From Aliidiomarina haloalkalitolerans (GTDB taxonomy: Bacteria > Pseudomonadota > Gammaproteobacteria > Enterobacterales > Alteromonadaceae): a stretch of 64,000 nucleotides of DNA. The notes beneath the pieces are model-generated. The model was not told the origin of the DNA and ran no database searches. It was given only the letters and a program-made list of their open reading frames with translations. This document shows positions 19,672-30,325 of this stretch, one piece after another. The stretch lies in NCBI RefSeq assembly GCF_003987315.1, contig NZ_PIPI01000001.1:620001-684000 (forward strand). The letters run 5' to 3'. Position numbers and translations under genes: made by a program. Numbering within the stretch: position 1 is the first letter of the stretch; each line of letters starts with the position of its first letter.

Positions 19672-20606
19672 TGGACTTAGTAGAACGTTACATTGCGGCG
19701 GTTAAACGAGAGTTGCCGACACGCAGCCGCGAGGATATTGGTCGCGAGTTAGAAGCCAACATTATGGACAAAGTAGACGCACTCGAAGAGCAGCATGGTC
19801 CATTGAATCAACAGCAAGTGAATGATCTGCTACTTGAAATGGGGCATCCGCGCACAGTCGCGCGCGAGTTTTACCCACCAAAGCCGCTTGTATCTGTACA
19901 GCTCATGCCTATCTATTTAAACACTTTATATATGGTACTCGGCATCCTGTTTGTGATTTCGTCGCTAGAAGTCGCTACCCGCTGGTTAAGTGGCTCCGAG
20001 ATGACGCTCTTTCTATTGATGAAAGGTCTATTGAGTTCGTTCTTGAATGCCGGCTACTTCGCATTCACTTGGGTCACTATTGCGTTTATCATCATGACAC
20101 GTGATAACAAAAAGCAACAAGATAACGACAGTTGTCAGTGGAGTCCGACACAACTGCCATCTGCTTTGAATAACTGGCAACATATTCGCTTGCAGGATAT
20201 CTTTACCGACCTTGCGTCACTGCTGTTTTTAGCCTTGGTCATTTGGTATCCAATTTTGCGTCCAGGTCCCGATATTGAAAGCATCTTCAATAATGAAACT
20301 TGGACTGTTCTGCAGTGGTTTACACCGATAATCGCTATCGGAGTGGTCAACAGCTTATGGCAACTGCGCACACGAATTTGGACTCGGCGCCTACTTGGCA
20401 TCAACATCGGTGTCAGCAGTGCATTTGCGGCGATGGCGCTTTGGTTAATGGCAACAAGACCTATTCTGCGACTCGATGAAACAACCTGGGAAGGGACGCT
20501 GAGCGTTGCTAGCATTGAACTCAGCGTGCTTGTCTTCGTCTTCGTTGTTCTAGTTATCTCACTTTATGAAGTTATTCGCGATTTGCGACGGCTAACTAGG
20601 CTCTAA
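19671..20606 (+). CDS. HAAS-domain membrane protein partner of PadR
   Basis: A 311-aa protein. The N-terminal soluble domain (about 1-75, LVERYIAAVKRELPTRSRED ... LLLEMGHPRTVAREF) matches the HAAS/DUF1700-type signalling domain that accompanies PadR regulators. Six or so transmembrane helices follow. Function beyond membrane signalling is unknown. It is translationally coupled to the PadR gene and its end overlaps the convergent YcxB-like gene by 15 bp. Confidence 0.75.
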   Translation: MDLVERYIAAVKRELPTRSREDIGRELEANIMDKVDALEEQHGPLNQQQVNDLLLEMGHPRTVAREFYPPKPLVSVQLMPIYLNTLYMVLGILFVISSLEVATRWLSGSEMTLFLLMKGLLSSFLNAGYFAFTWVTIAFIIMTRDNKKQQDNDSCQWSPTQLPSALNNWQHIRLQDIFTDLASLLFLALVIWYPILRPGPDIESIFNNETWTVLQWFTPIIAIGVVNSLWQLRTRIWTRRLLGINIGVSSAFAAMALWLMATRPILRLDETTWEGTLSVASIELSVLVFVFVVLVISLYEVIRDLRRLTRL

Positions 20607-21134
20607 TGATTTAACCTCTGTACGATGATGCTGAATTTGAGCTAGGAACTCCTCACGTTCAGCGTCATCTGCAAAGGTCGCAGCAGGCACAATTAGCGCC
20701 ATGACCTTATCTAAGAATAAATAAACGTTTCCTTGATGTTCCTCTACCGCCGAGAAGCCTTCCCAAGCATAAAAACATTCTTGCAGATCATCTGCCCAAC
20801 GCACGCCCTCTGGTTTTAATTCCAACGTCTTAGTTCTAAATAAATTTGAATTGGGGTCTGGCATGCAAGCATGACGCATGCGGCTCATAGTGATCACGAA
20901 ACTCACCAAGAATACAGTGGGTAATAGCGCCCCTACACCGGCCGAATACCAGTGAAACCCACCCTTACTTGAATTTAGGTAGAAGCCCAACAAGAACACA
21001 AGAAAAATAGCGACCCACATAACTAAGCCACGTAAAAATCCGCTGCTGTTTGTCTTGTTACAATAGGCACGATTGACGCCGTAATCACTAAATTCGACAA
21101 AGTCCTTTGCGGTTATATTGATTGTTTTCGACAT
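20592..21134 (-). CDS. YcxB-like membrane protein
   Basis: A 180-aa protein with two central membrane helices (about 33-52 and 60-85) and a C-terminal globular part containing LELKPEGVRWADD ... YAWEGFSAVEEHQGNVYLFL, a PH-like pattern seen in YcxB C-terminal domains. Function is unknown. It is convergent with and overlaps the HAAS gene. Family assignment is by pattern only. Confidence 0.6.
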   Translation of the reverse strand: MSKTINITAKDFVEFSDYGVNRAYCNKTNSSGFLRGLVMWVAIFLVFLLGFYLNSSKGGFHWYSAGVGALLPTVFLVSFVITMSRMRHACMPDPNSNLFRTKTLELKPEGVRWADDLQECFYAWEGFSAVEEHQGNVYLFLDKVMALIVPAATFADDAEREEFLAQIQHHRTEVKSLEPS

Positions 21135-21158
21135 ACCTTTCCCTGTTTATTTTTATGG

Positions 21159-21710
21159 TTAAAATGACGATCCTGGTTGTTTTAAAAATGCGATTTCTGC
21201 GTCGGTCGAAGCTCGACCCAACAGCTCATTTCGGTGCGGATAGCGACCAAAGCGCACAATAATATCGCGATGTTTAATTTCAAACTCTAGGTTATATTCA
21301 AGGCCTGGCTGGTCATAAAGTCGCAACGCAACATCATGAATCGGCAGCGACTTGCTGTGCATATAAGGCATGTAAAGAAACGCTTTCTGTGTTCTAGTTA
21401 GCTCGCTATCAAGGCCTAACCGCACCGTTTCTTGTGCCAAAGCGAGTGCTAATGCGTCGTTCGCAAAAGCTTCCGGCCGGTCGCGATAGATGTTTCGCGA
21501 GAACTGGTCGAGCACAATAATCTCAGCTAAACGCCCTGCTGTTGTTTCCCGCCAATCAAATAACTCACATTGCGCAGCTGCGCTTAACGTTGCCTGAAAA
21601 CGCTGGCTTATGGTTTTATCAAGCGCGTCGTCTTTCGCGAACCATTGCGCCTGCGAAAGCTCTTTAAACCAAAAGTCGAGAACGTCTTTAGCAGAGACTA
21701 CCTTACTCAT
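21159..21710 (-). CDS. DUF924 family protein
   Basis: A 183-aa soluble helical protein. VLDFWFKELSQAQWFAKDDALD at the N-terminus and IIVLDQFSRNIYRDRPEAFAND in the middle are the DUF924 hallmarks; the fold is TPR-like and the function is unknown. Start ATG at 21710. The upstream lipoprotein gene ends 14 bp away, suggesting co-transcription. Confidence 0.9.
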   Translation of the reverse strand: MSKVVSAKDVLDFWFKELSQAQWFAKDDALDKTISQRFQATLSAAAQCELFDWRETTAGRLAEIIVLDQFSRNIYRDRPEAFANDALALALAQETVRLGLDSELTRTQKAFLYMPYMHSKSLPIHDVALRLYDQPGLEYNLEFEIKHRDIIVRFGRYPHRNELLGRASTDAEIAFLKQPGSSF

Positions 21711-21724
21711 GATTCACCCCTCGT

Positions 21725-22186
21725 TCACAGACCGATATCAATGAAGCCCGCTGCTGGATACGTTTCCCGGTGTTGGTGATACATGTCCATGTGCACGGAG
21801 ATTGCTTGTTCACCTCCACTTGTCTCGCAAATTACCTCATACAAATCGACATAAGTGCCATATGGACCTGCACCGACGTTGCCAATTCGCTTAAATGACA
21901 ACGGATGCTCGTGATTGGCACAAATCAGCCGCGACAAATACTCACGCTGGCCACCGGGTCCCCAAGCTCTTACAGGGTTCTCCGCCGAGCCCAGAGGAAA
22001 TTGTGCTAAAGATTCCGGATTCGGCATAGCGCAGTCCTTCCCATCCATAACGAGAAAAATATCGCACGGAGCAAGCCCGGTCTCTGCTTGCTCATCCGCA
22101 AAGCGATCTGAAGTGTCCTGCTGCGTACTCTGGCAACCGGTTAGTGCAATAACCAAAAGCCCTAAACCAACCACTAGTTTTCTCAT
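21725..22186 (-). CDS. Lipoprotein of unknown function
   Basis: A 153-aa protein with a lipoprotein signal peptide and lipobox LTGC (Cys18), then a Ser/Gln-rich linker. The mature domain holds three or four cysteines (PCDIF, KDCAM, LICANHEH, VICETSGG), possibly forming disulfides in the periplasm. A VYVDLYEVICE-like strand pattern suggests a compact beta domain. I recognise no family. Confidence 0.7.
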   Translation of the reverse strand: MRKLVVGLGLLVIALTGCQSTQQDTSDRFADEQAETGLAPCDIFLVMDGKDCAMPNPESLAQFPLGSAENPVRAWGPGGQREYLSRLICANHEHPLSFKRIGNVGAGPYGTYVDLYEVICETSGGEQAISVHMDMYHQHRETYPAAGFIDIGL

Positions 22187-22213
22187 TGTCGTTCCCTGTT
22201 ATTGATTATTATT

Positions 22214-22837
22214 CTATTCACGTCGGATAAAACGGAAGTAGACGAAGTTCTGAATCTGTCGCGCTGGCGTCATATGTTCTTCGTAACGTTCTTCTACTAA
22301 TTCAAATTCGTTACCGAGCTCAGCCGAGATCGTTTTGGCATCATATTGAACAACCGGCAAGCCGCTGCACTTTTCTGGGCCGCCAATAGCGAACGCCGCC
22401 AAAATCAGGTGCCCGCCAATCATTAAAGACTGCTTTAAATTGGCGACATAAGCCTGACGATCGGATGCTGCCGTTAAGAAATGGAAAACAGCGCGGTCGT
22501 GCCAAAGCATAAATTGCTTATCACTCCGGTATTCGGTGATATCAACAACAACCCATTGCACCAAGCCACTTTGGGCAGCCAATCGCGCTTGCGTCTTAGC
22601 CAGCGCAGCAGAAGAAATATCCAACACCGTTAGGTTGCTGTACCCCAACGCCAACATGCGATCCACCAGCACTGAAGCGCCACCCCCGACGTCAATAACT
22701 GGCTGATTTGCTGTAAGTTGACAGTTGGCAATGAGTTCAAGTGACACCGTTGGCTCAGTTTGAAACCAACTGACCTCCGACTCGTCCTTATTTTCATAGA
22801 CCTGCTGCCAATGCGCTGTTCGATCCAAGTCTTGCAT
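22214..22837 (-). CDS. Class I SAM-dependent methyltransferase
   Basis: A 207-aa protein with SAM motif I (PVIDVGGGASVLVDRML, about 48-64), motif II acidic end (LTVLDISSAAL), and a C-terminal sheet ending in FRFIRRE. The N-terminus (WQQVYENKDESEVSWFQ) is typical of a family annotated as class I methyltransferases or thiopurine-methyltransferase-like. The substrate is unknown. Confidence 0.8.
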   Translation of the reverse strand: MQDLDRTAHWQQVYENKDESEVSWFQTEPTVSLELIANCQLTANQPVIDVGGGASVLVDRMLALGYSNLTVLDISSAALAKTQARLAAQSGLVQWVVVDITEYRSDKQFMLWHDRAVFHFLTAASDRQAYVANLKQSLMIGGHLILAAFAIGGPEKCSGLPVVQYDAKTISAELGNEFELVEERYEEHMTPARQIQNFVYFRFIRRE

Positions 22838-22989
22838 AACACCTGCTCAATACGATGGGGATACCGACACAATAACAAGCAACCCTTTGTCAGGATAGTT
22901 CTGAATTGCCTGCCACAATCTGTTTGCGTCATTAAATGTCGCAGGAGCGGATAGACTAACTATAAACACAACTAAGAGCTAAATACCCT

Positions 22990-23223
22990 ATGCCCCAAAA
23001 ACTCGTTATGACGTTAAGCCCCGCAGCGACAGAAAAATATCTCGCTATTATGTCAAAACAAACGGAAGCAGAGGTGAATGCCGACTGTGAGCCTTCCGGT
23101 GCGATTATCCAAGTTACCTTTGATCATATCTTTTCATCTGCAGATTTAGTCACAGGCTCTGGCTACATTGACCTCGGTAACGTTGATGTTGATTTGGTTG
23201 ATTGTGATTTTTCAAGTGATTGA
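22990..23223 (+). CDS. Small acidic hypothetical protein
   Basis: A 77-aa acidic protein on the plus strand, ending VDVDLVDCDFSSD. It has no membrane segment or signal. I do not recognise it. It lies just outside the defence island and ends 24 bp from the convergent end of that island, so it marks the left boundary of the accessory block. Confidence 0.5.
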   Translation: MPQKLVMTLSPAATEKYLAIMSKQTEAEVNADCEPSGAIIQVTFDHIFSSADLVTGSGYIDLGNVDVDLVDCDFSSD

Positions 23224-23246
23224 TGTACGATTTCAGGAGGACATAA

Positions 23247-23867
23247 TTACTCAATTCTCGCAGAAGAAATTAACTTTGACTTCAACTTCGAGAGCTCAGC
23301 CTTAAGATTTTCCAACTCTTGTCCTAAGCCACATTTACTTAATTCTTCCAATACTTCTCCTGATAGCTCCTTAAAGCCGTTGTCAGCCACAAGACTTGCT
23401 TCTTCAACCCTCTTTCGCCCGCCCTCTGCTGTAAGCAAAAAATTTTCCATTTCTGTAAAAATACGACTCGCTTCACGAGCCAATGAGTGATTCAAAATTT
23501 CAGTAGTAGCTTGAACTTTAATGAAAATCTCTCTGAAGTCTTTAATTATATTAGACACGATAAAATAGTCCGGTGCTTCTTTTTTTATGACCTTCTCCGC
23601 TTCAACTATAGTATTCTCCAATTTAATCACTTGCTCTAATGCATCAATGGATAACTTTGCAAAAAGCAATTTAGATTCATTTTGTTTCCAGCTTATTAAC
23701 CCGAAATAAGCTGAAAATGCGAGAACAACTGTAGCAATTGCCGTAATCATTACCCAGATACTATCGGCGAAAATTATTTGATGGCCGAACGACACAAAAA
23801 TAATCGTATGCGGCAAAATTAAAATGCTCAGAACAACAGCTTTTCTGAGTTTCAAATTATCACTCAT
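23247..23867 (-). CDS. Two-helix membrane coiled-coil protein next to hsdR
   Basis: A 206-aa protein with two membrane helices near the N-terminus (about 12-30 and 35-58) and a long charged, helical cytoplasmic tail (about 65-206). It starts 5 bp after the hsdR stop, so it is part of the hsdR transcript. I do not recognise a family. Placement as the last gene of the restriction locus suggests either a linked defence role or an incidental passenger. Confidence 0.6.
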   Translation of the reverse strand: MSDNLKLRKAVVLSILILPHTIIFVSFGHQIIFADSIWVMITAIATVVLAFSAYFGLISWKQNESKLLFAKLSIDALEQVIKLENTIVEAEKVIKKEAPDYFIVSNIIKDFREIFIKVQATTEILNHSLAREASRIFTEMENFLLTAEGGRKRVEEASLVADNGFKELSGEVLEELSKCGLGQELENLKAELSKLKSKLISSARIE

Positions 23868-23872
23868 GGAAT

Positions 23873-26800
23873 TTAAACACTCCAGCTATTCGACAATACC
23901 TCAGCCTGTTTGAGCACTAACTCAACGGCTTCTGCTGCTTTGTCTGGGGGGTACTTATAGCGCTGTAGAGTTCGTCGCACTAGAACACGTAGCTTTGCCC
24001 GAACGCTTTCGCGCACCTGCCAATCTACTGTCGTAGAGTTGCGCAGTCGGGTTGTTATCTCAATGGCGATTTTCTTCAGTGTGTCATCACCAAGCTCGCG
24101 AACTGCGCTCTCGTTATTCGCTAAAGCGTCGTAGAAAGCGATTTCGTCCGGGTTTAAGCCAAGCGATGCTTCACGCTCTATTTCAGCTTGAAACTGTTTC
24201 GCCATGGCAATCAGCTCTTCAATGACCTGAGCGGTTTCGATGCCACGGTTGTTATATTTGCGCAGCGTTTCTTGCAACCGTTCGGCGTATTTTTTCTCTT
24301 GCACCACGTTGTTGCGGGTCTTGGCTTTGATATCGTCTTTCAGAAGCTTTTCAAGGAGCTCCACAGCAAAGTTCTTGTAGGGCATTTGCCGCACGTCTTC
24401 CAGAAACTCGTCGGATAACAAGCTTAAGTTCGGCTTATCCAAGCCGCACATGGCAAATACGTCGGTTACACCTTGCGCCACAATGGCATTGTCGAGGATC
24501 TGCTTTAACGCTGAGTTCTTCTCGTCTTGCGTCAGCTTCTTATCGACACTGGTAAACTTGGTGATCGCGGCCTTCACCGTGGAAAGAAACGCCACTTCTT
24601 TTTGGTAAGGCTTGGCCTCGTCTAATGTCGAGCAAAGGCTGGCGGCTTTGTTTAGTTGCAACACGGTGTCTAAAAAACGTTTTTTGCCATCTGGCAGGCC
24701 TAAAACATAGTTTACCGCGGCAGGTATAAGTTTAAGCGGGTCGCTTTCAAAGCCAGTGTAATCAAACCCCGGGCCATCGGCGCTCTTTGCAAACATGCCG
24801 TGAATTACATCGAGTTTTTCGATCATGAGAGCAAATGCCTCATGAGCGCTATGCGTCGGTTCGCCGCGCCCCTTCGAATCTGAATAGGTTTTCAGCGCTT
24901 GTTTTAACTCATTGGCAATGCCGATGTAATCGACCACCAAACCACCCGGTTTATCTTTGAAGACTCGGTTAACGCGTGCAATGGCCTGCATCAGGTTATG
25001 GCCTTTCATGGGCTTATCCACATACATGGTGTGGCAAGCTGGAGCATCAAAACCGGTCAGCCACATGTCACGCACAATGACTAAACGAAGCGGGTCGTTC
25101 ACGTCTTTAAAGCGCTTTTCTAGGCGCTTTTTCGTCTGTTTGTTGTATATATGCGGTTGCAGTAGAGATTTGTCGGAGGCTGATCCCGTCATCACTATTT
25201 TGATCACACCCTTTTCAGGATCTGGGTCGTGCCAGTCAGGGCGCAGCGAAACGATTTCATTGTAGAGATGCGCACAGATGTCACGACTCATTGCGACAAT
25301 CATGGCTTTACCTTCCATCAACTCTGAGCGCGTTTCAAAATGCTCAATCAGGTCTGCAGCAACCTGTTTCAAACGAGGGCCGGCACCCACCAGCTTCTCT
25401 AAACGGCTCCACTCGCCTTTCGTTTTCTCACGTGAGTTTACGTCCTCGTCGTCTTCTACCACCTCATCAACTTGGTCAGAAAGGGCTTCTATTTCTTCTC
25501 GGTTGATATCTAGCTTGGCTAAACGCGATTCATAGTAAATTGGCACGGTGGCGCCATCATCTACCGCGTCTTGAATGTCATAAATAGACACGTAATCACC
25601 AAACACAGCGCGGGTATCTTTGTCTTCACTTGCCACGGGTGTGCCGGTGAAACCAATGAATGCCGCGTTAGGCAACGCATCGCGCATGTGCTTGGCATAA
25701 CCAAACTTATAAGTGCCATCGGCTTTCAGTGTCGCTTTAAGCCCGTACTGGCTACGGTGCGCTTCATCCGAAATCACCACAATGTTATGGCGATCGTTCA
25801 AGATCGGGTGGCCGCCCTCGTCATCCAACAGGGCAAACTTTTGTACTGTGGTAAATATAATCCCGCCGGATTCTCGCTCTGCGAGCAGTTTCCGCAGGGA
25901 ATCTCTGTCGAGTGCCTGAGCAGGCTCTTGTTTCAAAAGTTCTTTTGCTGAACTGAAGGTTGCGAACAGCTGTCCGTCTAAATCATTGCGGTCTGTTACC
26001 ACAATCAGCGTCGGATTATTCATCTCAGGCTGCTGCAGTAACTTACCGGCATAGCAGCACATAGAAATACTTTTGCCTGAACCTTGTGTGTGCCAAACGA
26101 CCCCTGCTTTTTTGCTGCCTGGCACGACATTATCAGCATAGGTCGCACGCTTTTCGCCAAGCTCTGTCGCTTGCTCTCTTTGGGAGGCAATGACCGTTGC
26201 CCTCACCGCTTCACGCACCGCATGAAACTGGTGGTAGCCCGCGATCTTTTTAATCAGCTTGTCTGAGTCAGTCTCGAAAATGACAAAAAACCGGATGTAA
26301 TCTAAAAACAGCTCGCGGTCGAAGAAACCACGAACCATGGTTTCTAATTGCCATTCAAAGTGCGGCCGATCATCTTCATGTTTGACGGTTCGCCATGGCA
26401 TGAAGCGCTCTTTATTCGCCGTTAACGAACCAACCCGTGCGTTATAGCCCTCGCTAATAACCAATGCTTCGTTGTAGGTAAAAAGCTCAGGTATTTCGTC
26501 TTTGTAAGTTTGAATTTGGTTAAACGCATCCCAGATACTGACATTGTCTGCGTTGGGGCTTTTAAGTTCGATCACCACAACAGGCAGGCCATTGATAAAG
26601 CAAATAACATCCGGGCGGCGTAACTGGCGGGAGCCTTCTAAGGTAAACTGGTTAATCGCACGAAACCGGTTGGCGCTAACCTCTGAAAAGTCGATCAAAA
26701 ACGCGTGATCATGAACTACCTCATCATCACGTTTATATTCAACCGGAACGCCTTCAATTAAATAGCGGTGGAAACTGCGGTTGCTTACAGTGGTATCGAG

Positions 26801-27028
26801 GCTTTCGGGCTTACGAACAACGGCAATGACTTGCTCAACAGCAGAATCAGGTAAATGCGGGTTAATGCGGCGTACAGCACTTTCCAAGTCAGCCAGCAGC
26901 AGTACTTGCTTATAATCAGTGCGTTCAGGCGACGGCCCGTCATGGGCAATATCAGGTCCATGCGCGACTTCCCAGCCACCTTCTTCAAACCAAGCTAAAC
27001 ATTGTTGCTCGAGTTGTTCTTCTGTCAT
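23873..27028 (-). CDS. hsdR: Type I restriction endonuclease subunit R
   Basis: A 1051-aa motor/nuclease. The N-terminal PD-(D/E)xK nuclease has [19 protein letters not shown] near residue 145. The SF2 helicase core has Walker [10 protein letters not shown], motif [14 protein letters not shown] and GFTGTPVA. A helical C-terminal domain docks on the methylase. It cleaves unmodified DNA after translocation, together with HsdM and HsdS. Its partners lie at 45989-50625, so about 18 kb of unrelated genes separate hsdR from the rest of its system. All conserved motifs look intact. Confidence 0.93.
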   Translation of the reverse strand: MTEEQLEQQCLAWFEEGGWEVAHGPDIAHDGPSPERTDYKQVLLLADLESAVRRINPHLPDSAVEQVIAVVRKPESLDTTVSNRSFHRYLIEGVPVEYKRDDEVVHDHAFLIDFSEVSANRFRAINQFTLEGSRQLRRPDVICFINGLPVVVIELKSPNADNVSIWDAFNQIQTYKDEIPELFTYNEALVISEGYNARVGSLTANKERFMPWRTVKHEDDRPHFEWQLETMVRGFFDRELFLDYIRFFVIFETDSDKLIKKIAGYHQFHAVREAVRATVIASQREQATELGEKRATYADNVVPGSKKAGVVWHTQGSGKSISMCCYAGKLLQQPEMNNPTLIVVTDRNDLDGQLFATFSSAKELLKQEPAQALDRDSLRKLLAERESGGIIFTTVQKFALLDDEGGHPILNDRHNIVVISDEAHRSQYGLKATLKADGTYKFGYAKHMRDALPNAAFIGFTGTPVASEDKDTRAVFGDYVSIYDIQDAVDDGATVPIYYESRLAKLDINREEIEALSDQVDEVVEDDEDVNSREKTKGEWSRLEKLVGAGPRLKQVAADLIEHFETRSELMEGKAMIVAMSRDICAHLYNEIVSLRPDWHDPDPEKGVIKIVMTGSASDKSLLQPHIYNKQTKKRLEKRFKDVNDPLRLVIVRDMWLTGFDAPACHTMYVDKPMKGHNLMQAIARVNRVFKDKPGGLVVDYIGIANELKQALKTYSDSKGRGEPTHSAHEAFALMIEKLDVIHGMFAKSADGPGFDYTGFESDPLKLIPAAVNYVLGLPDGKKRFLDTVLQLNKAASLCSTLDEAKPYQKEVAFLSTVKAAITKFTSVDKKLTQDEKNSALKQILDNAIVAQGVTDVFAMCGLDKPNLSLLSDEFLEDVRQMPYKNFAVELLEKLLKDDIKAKTRNNVVQEKKYAERLQETLRKYNNRGIETAQVIEELIAMAKQFQAEIEREASLGLNPDEIAFYDALANNESAVRELGDDTLKKIAIEITTRLRNSTTVDWQVRESVRAKLRVLVRRTLQRYKYPPDKAAEAVELVLKQAEVLSNSWSV

Positions 27029-27231
27029 TCCATTAACCCTTTAATAACAATGGGTTCAATTTAGCTTATTTGCGGCGCTGGGTAAATTTTCTTAATTGTG
27101 AAATTCACAACTCTCTACTCTCACATGAAATGTTCATTTATTGATTCGAAAAAAGTGCAGAGGCCAAAACCAAGTGAAAAATAAACTATTCATATTTATT
27201 TCAACAGGTTAAATACTGTGTCTGCCCAGTA

Positions 27232-27267
27232 GTTTGTCAGGAAAACGACACTCTTTTCCTGACAAAC
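27232..27267. terminator. Perfect 14-bp inverted repeat after the DUF6933 gene
   Basis: Arms GTTTGTCAGGAAAA and TTTTCCTGACAAAC enclose an 8-nt loop. It lies 26 bp past the DUF6933 stop and about 200 bp before hsdR. It is probably a terminator, which would force hsdR to use its own promoter from the A/T-rich stretch 27040-27230. No other feature is seen there. Confidence 0.6.
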
Positions 27268-27292
27268 ATCATGGTCAACCGGTCGCCGTAAA

Positions 27293-27850
27293 TCATGATA
27301 GTTTCGACAACAACTCCAACATCGCCCTTTTTGGCCACAAGGTGCCCTTTCCTTTCACTGTTCTTGGTGTATCGGCAAGCCAGGCTCCCGCGCTGTAGCC
27401 GGTCATTTCGGCAATGTTCAATCCGTCGTAATAAAGAAGATGTTCAAACTCATCTTTCATGCGGTTCAAAGTACCTTGCACTGAGCGATTACAGTCCGTG
27501 TCTATTTGCAACGGGCGCAGGTATTGGTGCGCAGCTTTAAGGTGTGCTTCCTCAGCACCGCATTTGAGCAAAGTATTCATAAACACATCAACAAAGCGAT
27601 CATTCAGCTCCGCAAAATCAGGTTTGGTTAACGTAGGCAGCACCAACGGAAAGCGCGTAGTGTCGTGGGCCATTAAAATGCAATTTCGTCGCTGCAATAC
27701 CACCACGTGCGCATGCCAGCCACTGAGCGGATTAATGTCCAACGTAGGTTGGTCGTAGAGCCACTCCGTGCGCTCAGTTCGTGGCAAATAGCCGTCGTTA
27801 TCGACAGGCAGTTTTTCAAACAGCTTTTTTGTAGCATGGATTTTTAACAT
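27293..27850 (-). CDS. DUF6933 domain protein
   Basis: A 185-aa protein: LKIHATKKLFEKL at the start, WHAHVVVLQRRNCILMAHD in the middle and a helical C-terminal part. This matches my memory of DUF6933, a family of unknown function common in accessory regions. A decayed relative of its first third lies at about 34822-34945, so the same cassette type was acquired or duplicated twice. The 303-bp gap to the next operon (27851-28153) holds no gene I can support. Confidence 0.65.
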   Translation of the reverse strand: MLKIHATKKLFEKLPVDNDGYLPRTERTEWLYDQPTLDINPLSGWHAHVVVLQRRNCILMAHDTTRFPLVLPTLTKPDFAELNDRFVDVFMNTLLKCGAEEAHLKAAHQYLRPLQIDTDCNRSVQGTLNRMKDEFEHLLYYDGLNIAEMTGYSAGAWLADTPRTVKGKGTLWPKRAMLELLSKLS

Positions 27851-28153
27851 TAGCTCACTTCTTCTGCACTACTAGCGAGTATTCTCGTAATGTCCTTTTT
27901 TCGTGGCCCTCAAGATGTTGCAATTGCTTTTCTGCATTTCAGTTTGTGTTCTGCACGCCTTTCTTAAATAGGCGCACCATGCAGCGATTTGTTCTTGATT
28001 AAACTGATTGTTGTTGGTCTCGCTAACAAAAGTACTCTGGCTTAAGGGCTGCTTTGTGCCATTAGCGGACGACTTAAGTGTTTACTCTTGCGCCAAGCCT
28101 CACGCCTTTAAAGTATTAGTTTACTGAATATCTAGGACAGTACTTGCGCGGCG

Positions 28154-30325
28154 TTAAGTGCCTTGAACAACACGCTTAATCGCCTCTTCTAGCCCGTCTT
28201 CTCTCACGTTACCCATATCGACGTTATAACACTTAAATTGCGGCCCAGAACCCGGAAGCCAGTCTTCAAACTGTATTACTTTCATTGACTTATCTTGAGG
28301 GGGGAGCAAAAAGTCAAGCAGCCTATTCGTCAAATCTTCATGATGGCTGGTCACAATGACCTGCCTTTTCCAACTATCGCTAGCATCGGCGTAGGCCAGC
28401 TTGCGAAGCAAAACAGCAGCAGGGATTAGCTGATTCATATCTAGAGAAGTAGTGAAGTCATCAAATCCTATAACCCTATGCTCTAACTGTTCTGACATGG
28501 CTAGGTTCAAGTTTATTGTCCAACAAATTGCTAACTGAGACTTTTGGCCTGTTGATAAATCTTCGAATTTCACCCCTGACTTTGTCGCAAAACCCCACTC
28601 TGGCGCTCTCGATGTACCATCTTTTTTTATTTCAATAGGAAGAAAGTCAACAGGAAAATGAAAGCTTGCAAGAAGTTGGTTTAAGTTCGCTAGCAACTGC
28701 TGAAGTTGAGCCTGTGGTATTTCATCAACAACCGATAACAACTGACTTCTTGCACCAGACTCCTGTTTACTTATAGTCAAAGCATCGGAGATCATTTTCT
28801 CTGCTTGCTCTAAACTATCGAGATCAGCTGCACTGGCGTCGTCTTCTTCTTTCTGGATCTCTAGAATTGACCAGTTCATAAACACTCTACCAAGCTGATG
28901 AATAATATCCGATTGATCAACGGTAGAAATCTTATCAGGAGCTGGTTTTTTTGTTGTTTCAAGATACTCACTAACATAGTCCGTTAACTCTTTAACCGTA
29001 AAATCAGGACCATTCAGGATATGTGAAAGCTGACTTGAATGAGCATTTAAATCTTTCACTACTTGCTGAGAGCGCTTTATCTGATTGAGCCTAGCGGTAG
29101 CAGCTTGACCTTCTCCGGTAACCATCTCTATCTTCTCTTTGAGCTCAACAGAACGTGAGTCCGTCAATGTCGACAAACTTTTTAATTGAACCTCGATACC
29201 CTTTTTCAAATCAGTAACATCCGAAACATCTGGGTGGTCGTCCCAAACCTCTAACCAATTACTGATATTGTGAGTAAAATCATCAATCCAGCTTGAGAGC
29301 GAGATTTCATCGCCTTGCAGCCGGCTTTGCAATTTAATAAGCCTTTGATATTCCGACGTTAACTCAGTCCTCCGTTTCTCTAGCTCTTCTATTATCCGAA
29401 CGTATATTTCAGTACTTGAGCCTACAAACAATGCACTCTGTAGGTCAGAAGGAGCCAAAAAAGTATCCGGTGACCACTTTTTTATGGCCAAATTTGCTGG
29501 CAATGATTTAATAGTAGATAAGAAGCCTTCGGTCAAGGCAAGTGGCTCGCCCCCTTTCTCAGAAGAGTCGGCCTGAAAGCCTCGGTATTCCAATAAACTA
29601 TGCCCGATATGGCTCAACTGGTCAGGAAGTCGCGAACCTACTGGTTCAGCCAAGTTGCTGAAGCTACCAATGGCCTTAGAAAGGTTACGGATTTGAGAAT
29701 CCCATTTACTTTGTAGATTGCCATTCTTTAAAGTTAAAGTTCTATCGACTAACTCCTGACGAAGTGGCAGCTCTTGTGGGAGCTTGCCGACAAGCTCATT
29801 AACTTTTCCTGCGAGCGCTTTTCTCTCCTCTTCATAGTTTTTTCTATACTTCATTTTGTGTATCTGACGCTGCCAGTCTTCTAACTTTACTTGTAATGCT
29901 TTCAAGCCCCGCTTAATCTCTTCACCTGGCTTGTTCCCTGGCTCTAATAGCTGAATTATCTCATTACATGCAAGCTCTCTAATGTTTTCTTGATAGAAAA
30001 ATGAAGCTATGGTACTAAGCTTTTTATGATCTGTTTTAGCCTTACCCTTAAGCTCGAATCTCACATCATTTATAGTTATGGCGCCATTACTCTGATCATT
30101 CGTTATATAGCCACCTGCGCCAACATCAGGCTGATTAAGTACCCAGTCTATTGCTTCTAACAAAGACGTTTTCCCAACTCCGTTTTTGCCAGTCACTAGA
30201 ATAAGGTCGGCAGGCTGACCCCTTATCGTAAAGTCAATCTCTTTTACTGCATCCGGTGCTGACACTCGGTAGCCTTTGAAGTTTTCCAGTTTTATCGACT
30301 GAATAGTATCGATGTTGTTACCCAA
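28154..30325 (-). CDS. SMC/RecF-like ATPase of a three-gene SIR2-associated operon
   Basis: A 723-aa ABC-type ATPase with the AAA_23/SMC layout. Residues 8-40 form the first strand set (IKLENFKGYRV), Walker A is GKNGVGKT (46-53), about 370 residues of coiled coil follow, then signature LSTGQKSQL and a Walker B region VIGFDDFTTSLD. The second acidic residue is Asp rather than the usual Glu (DD for DE), which may slow hydrolysis. H-loop region VTSHHEDL is present. It overlaps the 207-aa gene by 8 bp. By analogy with other SMC-like ATPase defence systems it may be the DNA-sensing or scaffold component; that is inference. Confidence 0.8.
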   Translation of the reverse strand: MGNNIDTIQSIKLENFKGYRVSAPDAVKEIDFTIRGQPADLILVTGKNGVGKTSLLEAIDWVLNQPDVGAGGYITNDQSNGAITINDVRFELKGKAKTDHKKLSTIASFFYQENIRELACNEIIQLLEPGNKPGEEIKRGLKALQVKLEDWQRQIHKMKYRKNYEEERKALAGKVNELVGKLPQELPLRQELVDRTLTLKNGNLQSKWDSQIRNLSKAIGSFSNLAEPVGSRLPDQLSHIGHSLLEYRGFQADSSEKGGEPLALTEGFLSTIKSLPANLAIKKWSPDTFLAPSDLQSALFVGSSTEIYVRIIEELEKRRTELTSEYQRLIKLQSRLQGDEISLSSWIDDFTHNISNWLEVWDDHPDVSDVTDLKKGIEVQLKSLSTLTDSRSVELKEKIEMVTGEGQAATARLNQIKRSQQVVKDLNAHSSQLSHILNGPDFTVKELTDYVSEYLETTKKPAPDKISTVDQSDIIHQLGRVFMNWSILEIQKEEDDASAADLDSLEQAEKMISDALTISKQESGARSQLLSVVDEIPQAQLQQLLANLNQLLASFHFPVDFLPIEIKKDGTSRAPEWGFATKSGVKFEDLSTGQKSQLAICWTINLNLAMSEQLEHRVIGFDDFTTSLDMNQLIPAAVLLRKLAYADASDSWKRQVIVTSHHEDLTNRLLDFLLPPQDKSMKVIQFEDWLPGSGPQFKCYNVDMGNVREDGLEEAIKRVVQGT

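Noticed and set aside
28080..28160. GGCGTTAAGTGCC near the end of the SIR2 operon as an attC site
   Set aside because: Only one box is recognisable; I find no pairing arm at a sensible distance, so I do not call an attC there.
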